NCBI RefSeq assembly: GCF_012932495.1
Contig: NZ_JABCNG010000002.1
Location: 620,001-684,000 of the forward strand
DNA length: 64,000 nucleotides
Direction: 5' to 3'
Source of the DNA: Novosphingobium sp. SG919
GTDB lineage: Bacteria > Pseudomonadota > Alphaproteobacteria > Sphingomonadales > Sphingomonadaceae
Shown piece after piece: positions 1 through 8,207 of the stretch. Each line of letters opens with the position of its first letter. Position 1 is the stretch's first letter. A model generated the notes under the pieces. That model worked only from the letters and a program-made list of their open reading frames with translations, searched no databases and was not told where the DNA came from. The position numbers were made by a program, and so were the translations under genes.

Positions 1-2
1 TG

Positions 3-638
3 GCGGCCGAGCGCGCGCGCACCTGGGCGCCCGAGCAGCTGGCCCGCAACGCCTATCAGCGCCGCGTGCTGGTGGAGCGGCACGATCCGGCGGCCCACCC
101 CGCGCCCGGCACGCGGCTGGCGCCTTTCACGCTGGTGGACGCGGACGGCAGGGCCCATGCCAGCAGCGAACTCCTGGCCCACGGGCCGGCAGTGCTGGTG
201 TTCTTCCGCTTTGGCGGGTGCCCGGCATGCAACATCGCGCTGCCCTATTATGACGAAACCTTGTGGCCGGCGCTGCATGCGGCGGGCATTTCCTTGCTGG
301 CGGTCAGCGCACAGAACCCGGTCGATCCCGGCCCGACGCAGCGCCACGGCCTGCGGTTTCCCACCTTTGCCGATCCGGGCTATGCCCTGGCGCGGCAACT
401 GGGCATCACGTTCTATCCCGAAGAGCAGCCCGAAGTGGCGCCGGGCGAATCCTGGATCGGCGCGACGCTGGGCACGAACAGCTATGAAATGACCGAACCT
501 GCCGTGGTGATCATCGCGCCCGATCACAGCGTGCGGTTCCTGGCGGTGAGCCCCGACTGGCTCGACCGGCCAGAGGCTGACGCGATCCTTGCGCATCTGC
601 CCGAAGCGGGCGTGCACGAGGTAGACCACCTGGGCTGA
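3..638 (+). CDS. Peroxiredoxin-like (AhpC/TSA) protein, 5' end missing
   Basis: The reading frame is open to the left edge, so the start lies outside the window; 211 residues are visible. A thioredoxin fold is indicated by the strand-then-redox-motif run VFFRFGGCPACN, in which the CPAC pair sits where the peroxidatic and resolving cysteines of peroxiredoxin-like proteins lie. Later segments (LLAVSAQNP, FPTFADPGYALARQLGI) match the AhpC/TSA pattern of a fold helix followed by a redox-partner surface. The family reduces peroxides or disulfides in the cytoplasm; the substrate of this member cannot be told. It converges on the TonB receptor gene, with a strong hairpin between them. A GTG at 66 is the first in-frame start codon inside the window, but residues before it (EQLARNAYQRR) look like ordinary family sequence, so it is probably not the true start. 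Confidence 0.8.
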   Translation, partial: AAERARTWAPEQLARNAYQRRVLVERHDPAAHPAPGTRLAPFTLVDADGRAHASSELLAHGPAVLVFFRFGGCPACNIALPYYDETLWPALHAAGISLLAVSAQNPVDPGPTQRHGLRFPTFADPGYALARQLGITFYPEEQPEVAPGESWIGATLGTNSYEMTEPAVVIIAPDHSVRFLAVSPDWLDRPEADAILAHLPEAGVHEVDHLG

Positions 639-665
639 CCGCTTGCCGTTCCCGTCCTGGCAACG

Positions 666-697
666 CGCAGCCGGCAGGCCTGGGCCTGCCGGCTGCG
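666..697. terminator. Bidirectional hairpin terminator
   Basis: A perfect 14-bp stem (CGCAGCCGGCAGGC with its complement) closes on the four-base loop CTGG and is followed by TTCGTTT. It lies between two convergent genes, ending at 638 and 704, and can serve both. The downstream T tract is short, as is common in GC-rich genomes. Confidence 0.75.
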
Positions 698-703
698 TTC
701 GTT

Positions 704-3028
704 TCAGAACTGATAGCGCGCGCGCAGGCCGAAATAGCGCCGCGAGTTGCGATCGAGCGACTGGGCCAGCAGGCCCGCGCTGCCGCCCGAGGCAATCGAA
801 ACGTTCGAGGCGTAATGCTTGTCGAACAGATTGTTGACGAACAGCGTCACGCGCAGCCCGCCGCGGTCGTTCTGGTCGATGCCCAGGCTGGCGTTGACGA
901 TGCCATAGCCCGCCTGCACCGTGGCCGGGTTGCCGAGCAGGTCGAAGTTGACTTTGCTTTGATAGGAATAGTCCGCCTGCACGAAGGCATCGAAGGGCAG
1001 GCTGGGCAGCAGGATCTTGTAGTTTCCGCCGATGTTGAACTTGACCTTGGGCGCATTGGGCAGGCCCTTGCCGGCAAGGTTCTGGCCGGTGGTGGTCGAT
1101 GGGCCGCTGCCATCCAAATCGTAGCAGCCCACGGTCTGCCCGGTGTAGCATTGCGCACCGGAATATTCGAGAATGCGGGTGTCGGTATAGCTGAACGCAC
1201 CGTCGATGGTGAGTTGCGGCATTGGCCGCGTGTTCAGTTCCACTTCCACGCCGCGGGTGCGCACGCGGCCCACGTTGTTGAGCGTCAACTGGATCGTGTT
1301 GTCGGGCAGCAGAACGCCGGACTGGGCCTGGAAGTCGCGGAAATTGCTCCAGAACGCGGCGACATTGAGCTGGACCCGGTTGTCCAGGAAGCGGGACTTG
1401 AGCCCCAATTCATAGGCATCGGACTTTTCCGGGCGCACCGGATTGGCGGCGCGACGTGGGGTGAAGCCGGTGCTGATATCGAACCCCTGGCCCTTGTAGC
1501 CGCGGGCATAGGAGGCATAGGCCATGACCGATCGCGTCAGGTCCTGGCGCAGCGCGCCTTTCCAGGTCAGCGCGGTGTCGTCGGACTTGCCCGAGCAGGT
1601 CGACAGGCAGGTCGCGTTGTTGGCGGGGATGGTGGCCGGCGTCACCGTGTTGAGGAAGTCGGCCGAGATCTTTTCGTGGTTGAGGCGCAGGCCCAAGTCG
1701 AAGTGGGTGCCCTGGGCAATGTCATAGGTCGCCTGCCCGAACGCGGCATAGCTGCGGGTGCCGCTGCGCGAAGTCCAGCCGGCGACGACCGGGCCGGACG
1801 GGCCACGCGCGAAAGTGCGATCGGTCTTGCCGTCGGCATAGAACAGGCCCAGCACATAAGTCAGCCGGCGCTGGCCGGGCGAAACCAGGCGGAGTTCCTG
1901 CGCGAACTGCGTGGCGTGATAGGTGCTGCCCGCCACGATCCCGCCGGGAATGCCCAGCACGTTGGAAATCGTATAGTCGAAGTCCTCGTTGAAGCGGAAC
2001 TTCCAGTCCTGGTAGCTGGTGACCGAAACCAGGTTGGCAAAGCCCAGGTCGAAGCTGGCGCGGCCCGAAACCGTGGTCTGCATGCTCTTGTTGAACAGCG
2101 GCTTGTCCAGGCGCACGGAATAGTTGTCGGTGCCCGGCGTGATGCCCACAACGCTGGGCGCAACCGGGGTGCCGAAAATGGCGGCACCGGCCGGCACGGC
2201 GCGGAAGGTGCGGGCAAAGCCGTTGCTTTCGCTTTCCGAATGGCTGGCGATGAGGTTGACCTTGACGCCGGCGGCAGGATCGAGATCGAGGCGCCCGCGC
2301 AGGCCGAAGCTCTTGTCGTTGTTAAGCTTCGATCCGTCTTGCAGGTTGCGGATATAGCCCTTGCGATCGCCAACGAAACCGTTGATGCGAAAGCCCACGC
2401 CCTGGGCCAGGGGGCCGGACAGCGAGGCGTCGAGGCGGTATTCCTCGTCGGTCGTGGCGGTGCCGGTAATCGATCCGGTCAGCGTGTCGGTGGCGGCCTT
2501 GGAGACGATGTTGATGGCGCCGGCCGATGCATTCTTGCCGAACAAGGTGCCTTGCGGGCCGCGCAGCACTTCGATCCGCTCGACATCGCTCAAGCCTGAA
2601 AAGGCCTGGGCCTGCTGGAGCAGGGCCACGTCATCGACGATCACTGCCACCGAAGGCTCGATCGCGGTGCTGAAAGCCACCGTGCCGATACCGCGCAGGT
2701 TGATCGAGTTGTTGGTGGGCACGTTGCCCTGCGTCAGCGTCAGGCTGGGTGCCAGCCGGGGAAGATCGGCGACGGTTGAAACGTTGTGGCTGACCAGGGT
2801 GTCGGCGCTCAACGCGGTGACCGCCACGGGCACGTCCTGCAGGTTCTGCGCGCGCTTTTGCGCGGTCACGACGATTTCAGCGAGGCCTTCGGTCGGGGCG
2901 GCATTGGCAGATTGCGGCGCGGCGGCAGCGGCCGGTTCTGCGGCGTTCTGGGCAAGGGCGGCAGCCGGTGCGAGGCATGCGGTGATGGCAAGGGCGCCTG
3001 CGGACGTAAGAAGCCTGGAAACAGACAT
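704..3028 (-). CDS. TonB-dependent outer-membrane receptor (glycan locus)
   Basis: The protein has 774 residues from the ATG at 3028, which is preceded by a good ribosome site (CGGGAGGA); an in-frame ATG ten codons earlier lacks one. It has a signal peptide ending near AALAQ, then a TonB box/plug start (EIVVTAQKRAQNLQDVP), plug motifs ending in VERIEVLRGPQGTLFG, a long beta-barrel, and the C-terminal aromatic residue (YFGLRARYQF) expected of barrel proteins. Such receptors import large substrates with energy from TonB/ExbBD. It is divergent from a secreted GH2 glycosidase and both share an operator-rich 236-bp gap, so the most likely cargo is an oligosaccharide. The substrate itself cannot be read from the sequence. 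Confidence 0.93.
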   Translation of the reverse strand: MSVSRLLTSAGALAITACLAPAAALAQNAAEPAAAAAPQSANAAPTEGLAEIVVTAQKRAQNLQDVPVAVTALSADTLVSHNVSTVADLPRLAPSLTLTQGNVPTNNSINLRGIGTVAFSTAIEPSVAVIVDDVALLQQAQAFSGLSDVERIEVLRGPQGTLFGKNASAGAINIVSKAATDTLTGSITGTATTDEEYRLDASLSGPLAQGVGFRINGFVGDRKGYIRNLQDGSKLNNDKSFGLRGRLDLDPAAGVKVNLIASHSESESNGFARTFRAVPAGAAIFGTPVAPSVVGITPGTDNYSVRLDKPLFNKSMQTTVSGRASFDLGFANLVSVTSYQDWKFRFNEDFDYTISNVLGIPGGIVAGSTYHATQFAQELRLVSPGQRRLTYVLGLFYADGKTDRTFARGPSGPVVAGWTSRSGTRSYAAFGQATYDIAQGTHFDLGLRLNHEKISADFLNTVTPATIPANNATCLSTCSGKSDDTALTWKGALRQDLTRSVMAYASYARGYKGQGFDISTGFTPRRAANPVRPEKSDAYELGLKSRFLDNRVQLNVAAFWSNFRDFQAQSGVLLPDNTIQLTLNNVGRVRTRGVEVELNTRPMPQLTIDGAFSYTDTRILEYSGAQCYTGQTVGCYDLDGSGPSTTTGQNLAGKGLPNAPKVKFNIGGNYKILLPSLPFDAFVQADYSYQSKVNFDLLGNPATVQAGYGIVNASLGIDQNDRGGLRVTLFVNNLFDKHYASNVSIASGGSAGLLAQSLDRNSRRYFGLRARYQF

Positions 3029-3056
3029 GGTATCCTCCCGTTGTGCTTTTTTGGGC

Positions 3057-3072
3057 ATTGGTCAGGCCGAAT
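3057..3072. promoter_or_regulatory. Candidate GntR operator, site A
   Basis: ATTGGTCAGGCCGAAT, an imperfect palindrome 29 bp before the TonB receptor start. The same 14-16 base pattern recurs inverted at 3207-3220 and, with three changes, at 7340-7356 before the gntR gene. I infer that the local GntR protein binds here. Confidence 0.5.
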
Positions 3073-3097
3073 CCACAAATTGGCTTGCGCTGTCAAG

Positions 3098-3115
3098 CCA
3101 ATTCTTCCGAATTGG
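3098..3115. promoter_or_regulatory. Inverted repeat in the divergent promoter
   Basis: CCAATTC and GAATTGG form a perfect 7-bp inverted repeat around a 4-base spacer. Its right arm continues into ATTGGTCAG, the same half-site as in the neighbouring candidate operators. It may be a second binding position of the same regulator. Confidence 0.4.
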
Positions 3116-3206
3116 TCAGAGATTCTTGCGCCAGAGCCGTGCGCGCACCGCGAAAGATGGGCCAGCAAGGATTTAGCTTGTCTTCACGCGCTCGCCCTGC
3201 CTAATA

Positions 3207-3220
3207 TCGGCCAGACCAAT
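3207..3220. promoter_or_regulatory. Candidate GntR operator, site C
   Basis: Read on the minus strand this is ATTGGTCTGGCCGA, which differs from site A (3057-3072) at one base over 14. It lies 45 bp before the GH2 glycosidase start codon. Confidence 0.5.
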
Positions 3221-3264
3221 TATGACGGTGACCGTGCCAAGGCGGCGCCGCTCTGGGAGATAGC

Positions 3265-6033
3265 ATGAACGAACGCCTCACGCGCCATCGGGCGCAGATC
3301 GACGGTTGCGGTCTGATGCCGCGTTGGCGCGCATCGGCCCTGCTGGCGGTGTCGCTTGCGGCCCTTTGCACCGTGCCTGCCCGGGCCGCGCCGCAGGCGC
3401 CGGGCGTGGCCGAGCCACGCGCCGAGATCGCGCTTGAGCAGGGGTGGCGGTTCTTTGACGGGGACGCGCCCGACGCTGCGGCCGTGGCTTTCCCCGATGC
3501 ATCCTGGGCGACGGTGAGCGTGCCGCACACGTGGAACCGCGTGGGATATTATCGCACCGGCGCAGGCGGCACCAATCGCGCCGAGAGCGTGGCCAAGCGC
3601 CAGGGCATCGGGTGGTACCGCCTGCATTTTACCGCGCCTGCCAACCTTGCCGGGCGCAGCAACTGGCTGGAATTCGACGCGGCCAGCCGCACTGCGCAAG
3701 TGTGGCTGAACGGGCGCCTGCTGGGTGAGCACCGCGGCGGCTTCTCGCGCTTCCGGCTTGACGCCAGCGCGGCCTTGCGCCCGGGGCAGGACAATGTGCT
3801 GGTGGTGCGGGTCGATAACACGCAGCCCGCCGCCGGCAACTCTACCGCCGATGTGCTGCCGCTGGTGGGTGACTTCTTCGTCCATGGCGGGCTCTATCGC
3901 CCGGTTCGCCTGGTTTCGACCGCGCCGGTGCATTTCGATCTGGCCGATTCGGGTGGGCCGGGCGTCTATGCCACAACCGCAATCGGCGCCGACGGCGCGG
4001 CAACGGTTGCCGTGCGCGCCCGCCTGGCCAACGCCACGCGGGCCAAGGCCGCGGCCACGCTCCACCTTGCCCTGGTCGATCGCGCCGGCGCGATCGCGGC
4101 CAGCGCCGATGTGCCTGCCACGCTGATGGCGGGCACCACCGGCGAAGCTTCCGCCAGCTTGCGCGTGGCAGCGCCGCACTTGTGGCAGGGGACCAGCGAT
4201 CCCTACCTTTATCGCCTGGTGGCCGAACTGCGCGATGCAGCCGGCCGGCCGCTCGACCGGATCGATCAGGCCTATGGCTTGCGCACCATGGTGGTCGATC
4301 CCGACCGCGGCTTTCTGCTCAATGGGCAGCCCTATCGCCTGCACGGGGTGGGCTATCACCAGGATCGCGATGGCAAGGGCTGGGCGCTGAGCCGGGCCGA
4401 CATCGAGGAAGACGTGGCCACCTTGCGCGAGATGGGGGCAAATTCCATCCGCCTCACGCATTACCAGCACGGCCAGGCCATTCACGAGATCGCCGACCGG
4501 GTGGGCCTGGTGGTGTGGGACGAAATCCCGCTGGTCTCGTCGTGGACCCTGGGCGGCAAGATGGAGCCCGATCCGGCGCTGGTCGCCAATGCCCGGCAGC
4601 AGTTGATCGAATTGATCCACCAGAACTTCAACCATGCCTCGGTCGGCATGTGGGGCATTGCCAACGAAGTCGATTTCGGCAACTCGCTGCCGATCTTCCT
4701 GACCGGGGGCAAGGATGGCGCGGTGCCCGATCCCATGCCGCTGCTGCACCAGTTGAACGCCCTGGCCAAGCAGCAGGACCCTTCGCGCCCCACCGCGCTT
4801 GCCACCTGCTGCGAAGGCAACTTGTTCGCGCCGGGCGTGAGCATCCCGATCACCGCCACGGCCGCCGACCTGGGCGGGGCGAACCGCTATTTCGGGTGGT
4901 ACTTCGGCAAGCCCGGCGACCTGGGCGGCGCGCTCGACCGCATCCACGCGGCGCGGCCCAGCCAGCCGCTGGCCGTGACCGAATATGGCGCGGGCGGCGC
5001 GCTGAGCATTCACACCGACGATGTGACCGCAGGGCGCCCGGATTCGCGTGGCCGTGCCCAGCCCGAGGAATACGAAAGCTATATCCACGAAACCGCGCTG
5101 GCGCAGTTGGAAGCGCGGCCCTGGCTCTATGCCACCTGGCTGTGGAACGCGTTCGACTTTGCCACCACGATCCGCAACGAAGGCGACGCGCAGGATATCA
5201 ATACCAAGGGCCTGGTCGCCTATGACCACCATACCCGCAAGGATGCCTGGTATTTCTACAAGGCCAACTGGAACCCGGCGCCGATGGTGTACATCGCCGG
5301 CAAGCGGTATGCCACGCGCGCCTATCGGCTGAACGACATCAAGGTCTACAGCAACCTGCCTGAAACCGAATTGCTGCTCAACGGACGTTCGCTGGGCGTG
5401 CGGCGCGATTGCCCGCAAAAGGTCTGCGTGTGGCGGGCCGTGGCGCTGGACTCGGGGGCCAATGCCCTGGTGGCGCGGGGCACCGGCACCATGGCCGCCA
5501 CGCAGGACACCGCGAGCCTTGCTCTGCCGGCCCAGAATGCCGATCGGCTGCTGATCGACGCCGGGGCACTGGTGGCCGGCGCCGGGCAGGACGCATCGGG
5601 CGCGCCGCGCTTGCTGGGGTCCGACAAGTGGGTGGAAGGCGGCACGGCGGCCTCGCTCGACGTTCCGGCCGATTATGGCCGCCCGGCGCGCGCCACGCCG
5701 ATTGCCGGCAGCGCCGAACGCGATGCGATGGCGAGCTATCGCGAAGGCACGTTCACCTATCGCCTGCCGGCCCGGCCCGGCACCTACAAGCTGACCTTGT
5801 GGTTCGCCAGCGCGGCCACGACCCGGCCCGGCACGTTCACCGTCAAGGTGGATGGCAAGCCGGTGTTGCAGGATTTCCAGCCGGCGATCCCGGCAAGCGA
5901 CGGCCCAACCAGTGACGGACGGGCCGAAGCACACAGCTTCACGATCAAGGCGCGTGGCGACGTGACGCTGGACTTTGCCGCCGGCACGGGGCCAGCGCGG
6001 GTTTCGCTGATCGATCTGGCGCGGACGCGCTGA
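3265..6033 (+). CDS. Secreted glycoside hydrolase family 2 (beta-galactosidase/beta-glucuronidase type)
   Basis: The protein has 922 residues. An N-terminal signal peptide (about residues 1-41, ending PARAAP) predicts export. GH2 architecture follows: a sugar-binding jelly roll, an immunoglobulin-like domain, then the TIM barrel. The acid/base glutamate is in GIANEVDF (Glu468) and the nucleophile in VTEYGAGG (Glu573), both in canonical GH2 settings, so the enzyme should be active. A C-terminal extension (about 670-922) contains an Ig-like segment and a malectin/carbohydrate-binding-like end. The ATG at 3265 has a GGGAGA ribosome site. It is followed after 3 bases by an MFS transporter, and shares a control region with a TonB receptor. 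Family 2 members cleave beta-galactosides, glucuronides or mannosides; the specificity is not resolvable here. Confidence 0.92.
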   Translation: MNERLTRHRAQIDGCGLMPRWRASALLAVSLAALCTVPARAAPQAPGVAEPRAEIALEQGWRFFDGDAPDAAAVAFPDASWATVSVPHTWNRVGYYRTGAGGTNRAESVAKRQGIGWYRLHFTAPANLAGRSNWLEFDAASRTAQVWLNGRLLGEHRGGFSRFRLDASAALRPGQDNVLVVRVDNTQPAAGNSTADVLPLVGDFFVHGGLYRPVRLVSTAPVHFDLADSGGPGVYATTAIGADGAATVAVRARLANATRAKAAATLHLALVDRAGAIAASADVPATLMAGTTGEASASLRVAAPHLWQGTSDPYLYRLVAELRDAAGRPLDRIDQAYGLRTMVVDPDRGFLLNGQPYRLHGVGYHQDRDGKGWALSRADIEEDVATLREMGANSIRLTHYQHGQAIHEIADRVGLVVWDEIPLVSSWTLGGKMEPDPALVANARQQLIELIHQNFNHASVGMWGIANEVDFGNSLPIFLTGGKDGAVPDPMPLLHQLNALAKQQDPSRPTALATCCEGNLFAPGVSIPITATAADLGGANRYFGWYFGKPGDLGGALDRIHAARPSQPLAVTEYGAGGALSIHTDDVTAGRPDSRGRAQPEEYESYIHETALAQLEARPWLYATWLWNAFDFATTIRNEGDAQDINTKGLVAYDHHTRKDAWYFYKANWNPAPMVYIAGKRYATRAYRLNDIKVYSNLPETELLLNGRSLGVRRDCPQKVCVWRAVALDSGANALVARGTGTMAATQDTASLALPAQNADRLLIDAGALVAGAGQDASGAPRLLGSDKWVEGGTAASLDVPADYGRPARATPIAGSAERDAMASYREGTFTYRLPARPGTYKLTLWFASAATTRPGTFTVKVDGKPVLQDFQPAIPASDGPTSDGRAEAHSFTIKARGDVTLDFAAGTGPARVSLIDLARTR

Positions 6034-6036
6034 CCG

Positions 6037-7287
6037 ATGCTGCGTTCGCTGTTCACAAAGCCGGCGCTGCGTTGGCGCATCATCGGCCTGGTCACGCTGG
6101 GCACCATTCTCAATTACCTGGCACGCTCGACGCTGTCGGTGGCCGCGCCCACGCTCAAGGCCGAATTCGGCATGACCACCGAGCAGTACAGCTGGGTCGT
6201 GCTGGCGTTCCAGGGCAGCTATACCGTGATGCAGAGCGTGGCGGGCGCGGTGCTCGATGCGCTGGGCACGCGGGTGGGCTTCATGGTCTTTGCCGTGGGC
6301 TGGGGCCTGGCCAACATGGCGCATGGCCTGGCCACGGGATGGCAGAGCCTGGCGCTGTTTCGCGGCGCCCTGGGCGCGACCGAGGCAGCGGCCATTCCCG
6401 CCGGGACCAAGGCGGTGTCGGAATGGTTTCCCGCGCGAGAGCGGCCGCTGGCCACCGGCGTGTTCCAGATGGGCACGAGCCTGGGGAACATGATTGCCCC
6501 GCCGCTGGTGGCGTTCTGCATCCTGGCGTGGAACTGGCAGGCGGCGTTCCTGGCAACGGGCGTGCTCAGCCTGGCCTGGGCGGCGCTGTGGTGGTGGGGC
6601 TATCGCAGCCCGGCCGATCATCCGCGCCTTTCGGATGCAGAGCGCGCGCTGATCGTGGCCGGGCAACCGCCGGTGGTGGCGGGCAGCGACGCCTCGCGCG
6701 GGCAAGTGCTGCGCACCCGCGCGTTCTGGGGCATTGCGGTGCCGCGCTTCCTGTCCGAACCGGCGTGGCAGACCTTCAACTTCTTCATCCCGCTTTACCT
6801 GGTCGCGGTGTGGAAGCTTGATCTCAAAGCCATTGCCGTGTGGAGCTGGTTGCCGTTCCTGGCGGCGGACATGGGCAGCCTGGCCGCGGGTGTATTGCCG
6901 GCCTGGCTGATGCGCCGGGGCGCGGGCCTGGTGCCATCGCGCAAGATCACCATGACGCTGGGCGCGCTGTGCATGGTGGGGCCGGCCTGCATCGGCCTGG
7001 CGGGATCGCCGGGCATGGCGATCGCCCTGTTCTGCGTGGGCGGCTTTGCCCACCAGTTGCTCAGCGGTGCGCTGATCACTTTGTGCGCCGACGTGTTTCC
7101 GCCGCGCGCGGTGGGCACGGCAAGCGGCATGGCCGGCTCTGCCGCCTGGATCGGCGGCATGCTGTTCACCCTGCTGATTGGCCAGAGCGCGGACGTGCTG
7201 GGCTATGACCCGCTGTTCGTGGCGCTGGCCGGATTGGACCTGGCCGCCGCCGCAGTGCTGTGGCGCTTGCTGCGCGAGCCGCGGTGA
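6037..7287 (+). CDS. MFS transporter, anion:cation symporter (hexuronate/sugar-acid) type
   Basis: This 416-residue inner-membrane protein shows about 12 hydrophobic segments. Its start (LNYLARSTLSVAAPTLKAEFG) and the loop between helices 2 and 3 (DALGTRVGFM) follow the ExuT/GudP-like branch of the major facilitator superfamily. The segment AIPAGTKAVSEWFPARERPLA is typical of that branch, which imports hexuronates, aldarates and related acids with protons. It begins 3 bases after the GH2 stop, so the two are co-transcribed. This hints that the GH2 enzyme may release a sugar acid, such as a glucuronide product, but neutral sugars remain possible. Confidence 0.85.
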   Translation: MLRSLFTKPALRWRIIGLVTLGTILNYLARSTLSVAAPTLKAEFGMTTEQYSWVVLAFQGSYTVMQSVAGAVLDALGTRVGFMVFAVGWGLANMAHGLATGWQSLALFRGALGATEAAAIPAGTKAVSEWFPARERPLATGVFQMGTSLGNMIAPPLVAFCILAWNWQAAFLATGVLSLAWAALWWWGYRSPADHPRLSDAERALIVAGQPPVVAGSDASRGQVLRTRAFWGIAVPRFLSEPAWQTFNFFIPLYLVAVWKLDLKAIAVWSWLPFLAADMGSLAAGVLPAWLMRRGAGLVPSRKITMTLGALCMVGPACIGLAGSPGMAIALFCVGGFAHQLLSGALITLCADVFPPRAVGTASGMAGSAAWIGGMLFTLLIGQSADVLGYDPLFVALAGLDLAAAAVLWRLLREPR

Positions 7288-7339
7288 ACGGCCCTAGCGC
7301 ATCGCCAAGCGGATGTGGTAGGATCGGATTGATCGACCA

Positions 7340-7356
7340 ATTCGGCCTGTCGATTG
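7340..7356. promoter_or_regulatory. Candidate GntR operator, site D
   Basis: ATTCGGCCTGTCGATTG shares its first ten bases with the reverse complement of site A (3057-3072) and 14 of 17 overall. It overlaps a second near-palindrome, ATTGATC/GACCAAT, at 7328-7341. It sits about 30-60 bp before the gntR gene, consistent with autoregulation. Confidence 0.45.
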
Positions 7357-7386
7357 TCAATATAGTGGTCATGCCGGTTTGCCGGG

Positions 7387-8181
7387 ATGCGAAAGGCGAA
7401 CAACAGCGTAATGGCACAAGGTGAAGACACGCAGGCCGCCAAGGGCAACGATCGGCTCTATCAGGATCTGGCCCGCCTGCTGATCGAGGAACTCGCCAGC
7501 GGCCGCTATCCCCCCGGCACGCGCCTGCCGGCCGAGCGCGACCTGGCTGCGCGTTTCAGCGTCAGTCGCCCCACCGTGCGCGAAGCGATCATTGCGCTTG
7601 AAGTGCAGGGGCTGGTGGAAGTGCGCATCGGATCGGGCGCCTATGTGCTGCGCCTGCCCGGAGACGAGGACAAGCCCGGCTTCAACGCCACCGCGTTCGA
7701 AGTGACCGAGGCGCGCCTGCTGTTCGAAGGCGAGGCGGCGGCCCTGGCGGCCACGCAAGTCACGGATGAGGACATCGCCACGATCGAGCGCCTGGTGCAC
7801 GAAATCGCCGCCGAGAACCTCGATCCCAACGGCACCGAGCAGGCGGACCGCGCGTTTCACCTGGCCATTGCCCGCGCCACCCGCAACACCGCGGTCCTCA
7901 AGGCGGTGGAGAACCTGTGGGCGCTGCGCGCGTCATCGCCCGAAGCGGCGCTGATGCATGAAAAGGCGCGCCACGCCAATGTGAAGCCGGTGGTTGAAGA
8001 ACACACCGCCATTCTCGATGCGCTGCGCGCGCGCGATCCCGCCGCGGCCCGGGCCGCCATGCGCGCGCATCTGTCTGCCGTGCTCGAAGGCCTGCTGTTC
8101 GCCACCGAGGAACGCGCCCTGCAGGAGGCGCGCCGCGCCATCCAGGCCAAGCGCGATCGCTACGCCCGCGCCACGGCCTAG
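7387..8181 (+). CDS. GntR-family transcriptional regulator (FadR/FCD subfamily)
   Basis: The protein has 264 residues. The N-terminal winged helix-turn-helix reads LIEELASGRYPPGTRLPAERDL then FSVSRPTVREAI, the standard GntR signature. The C-terminal all-helical FCD ligand domain carries the metal-site pattern (DRAFHLAIARAT, then late His in HTAILDAL and RAHL). Such regulators bind a sugar acid or other carboxylate and leave the operator on binding. It follows the GH2 and MFS genes, and the candidate operators before it and before the divergent pair fit a local repressor. The start is uncertain: 7387 or the ATG at 7411. Confidence 0.9.
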   Translation: MRKANNSVMAQGEDTQAAKGNDRLYQDLARLLIEELASGRYPPGTRLPAERDLAARFSVSRPTVREAIIALEVQGLVEVRIGSGAYVLRLPGDEDKPGFNATAFEVTEARLLFEGEAAALAATQVTDEDIATIERLVHEIAAENLDPNGTEQADRAFHLAIARATRNTAVLKAVENLWALRASSPEAALMHEKARHANVKPVVEEHTAILDALRARDPAAARAAMRAHLSAVLEGLLFATEERALQEARRAIQAKRDRYARATA

Positions 8182-8207
8182 GGTGCGTGGCTAAATCTCC
8201 ACACGCC

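Noticed and set aside
3265..3530. Alternative short frames over the GH2 signal-peptide region
   Set aside because: Only the long frame gives a signal peptide followed by GH2 domains and has a ribosome site.
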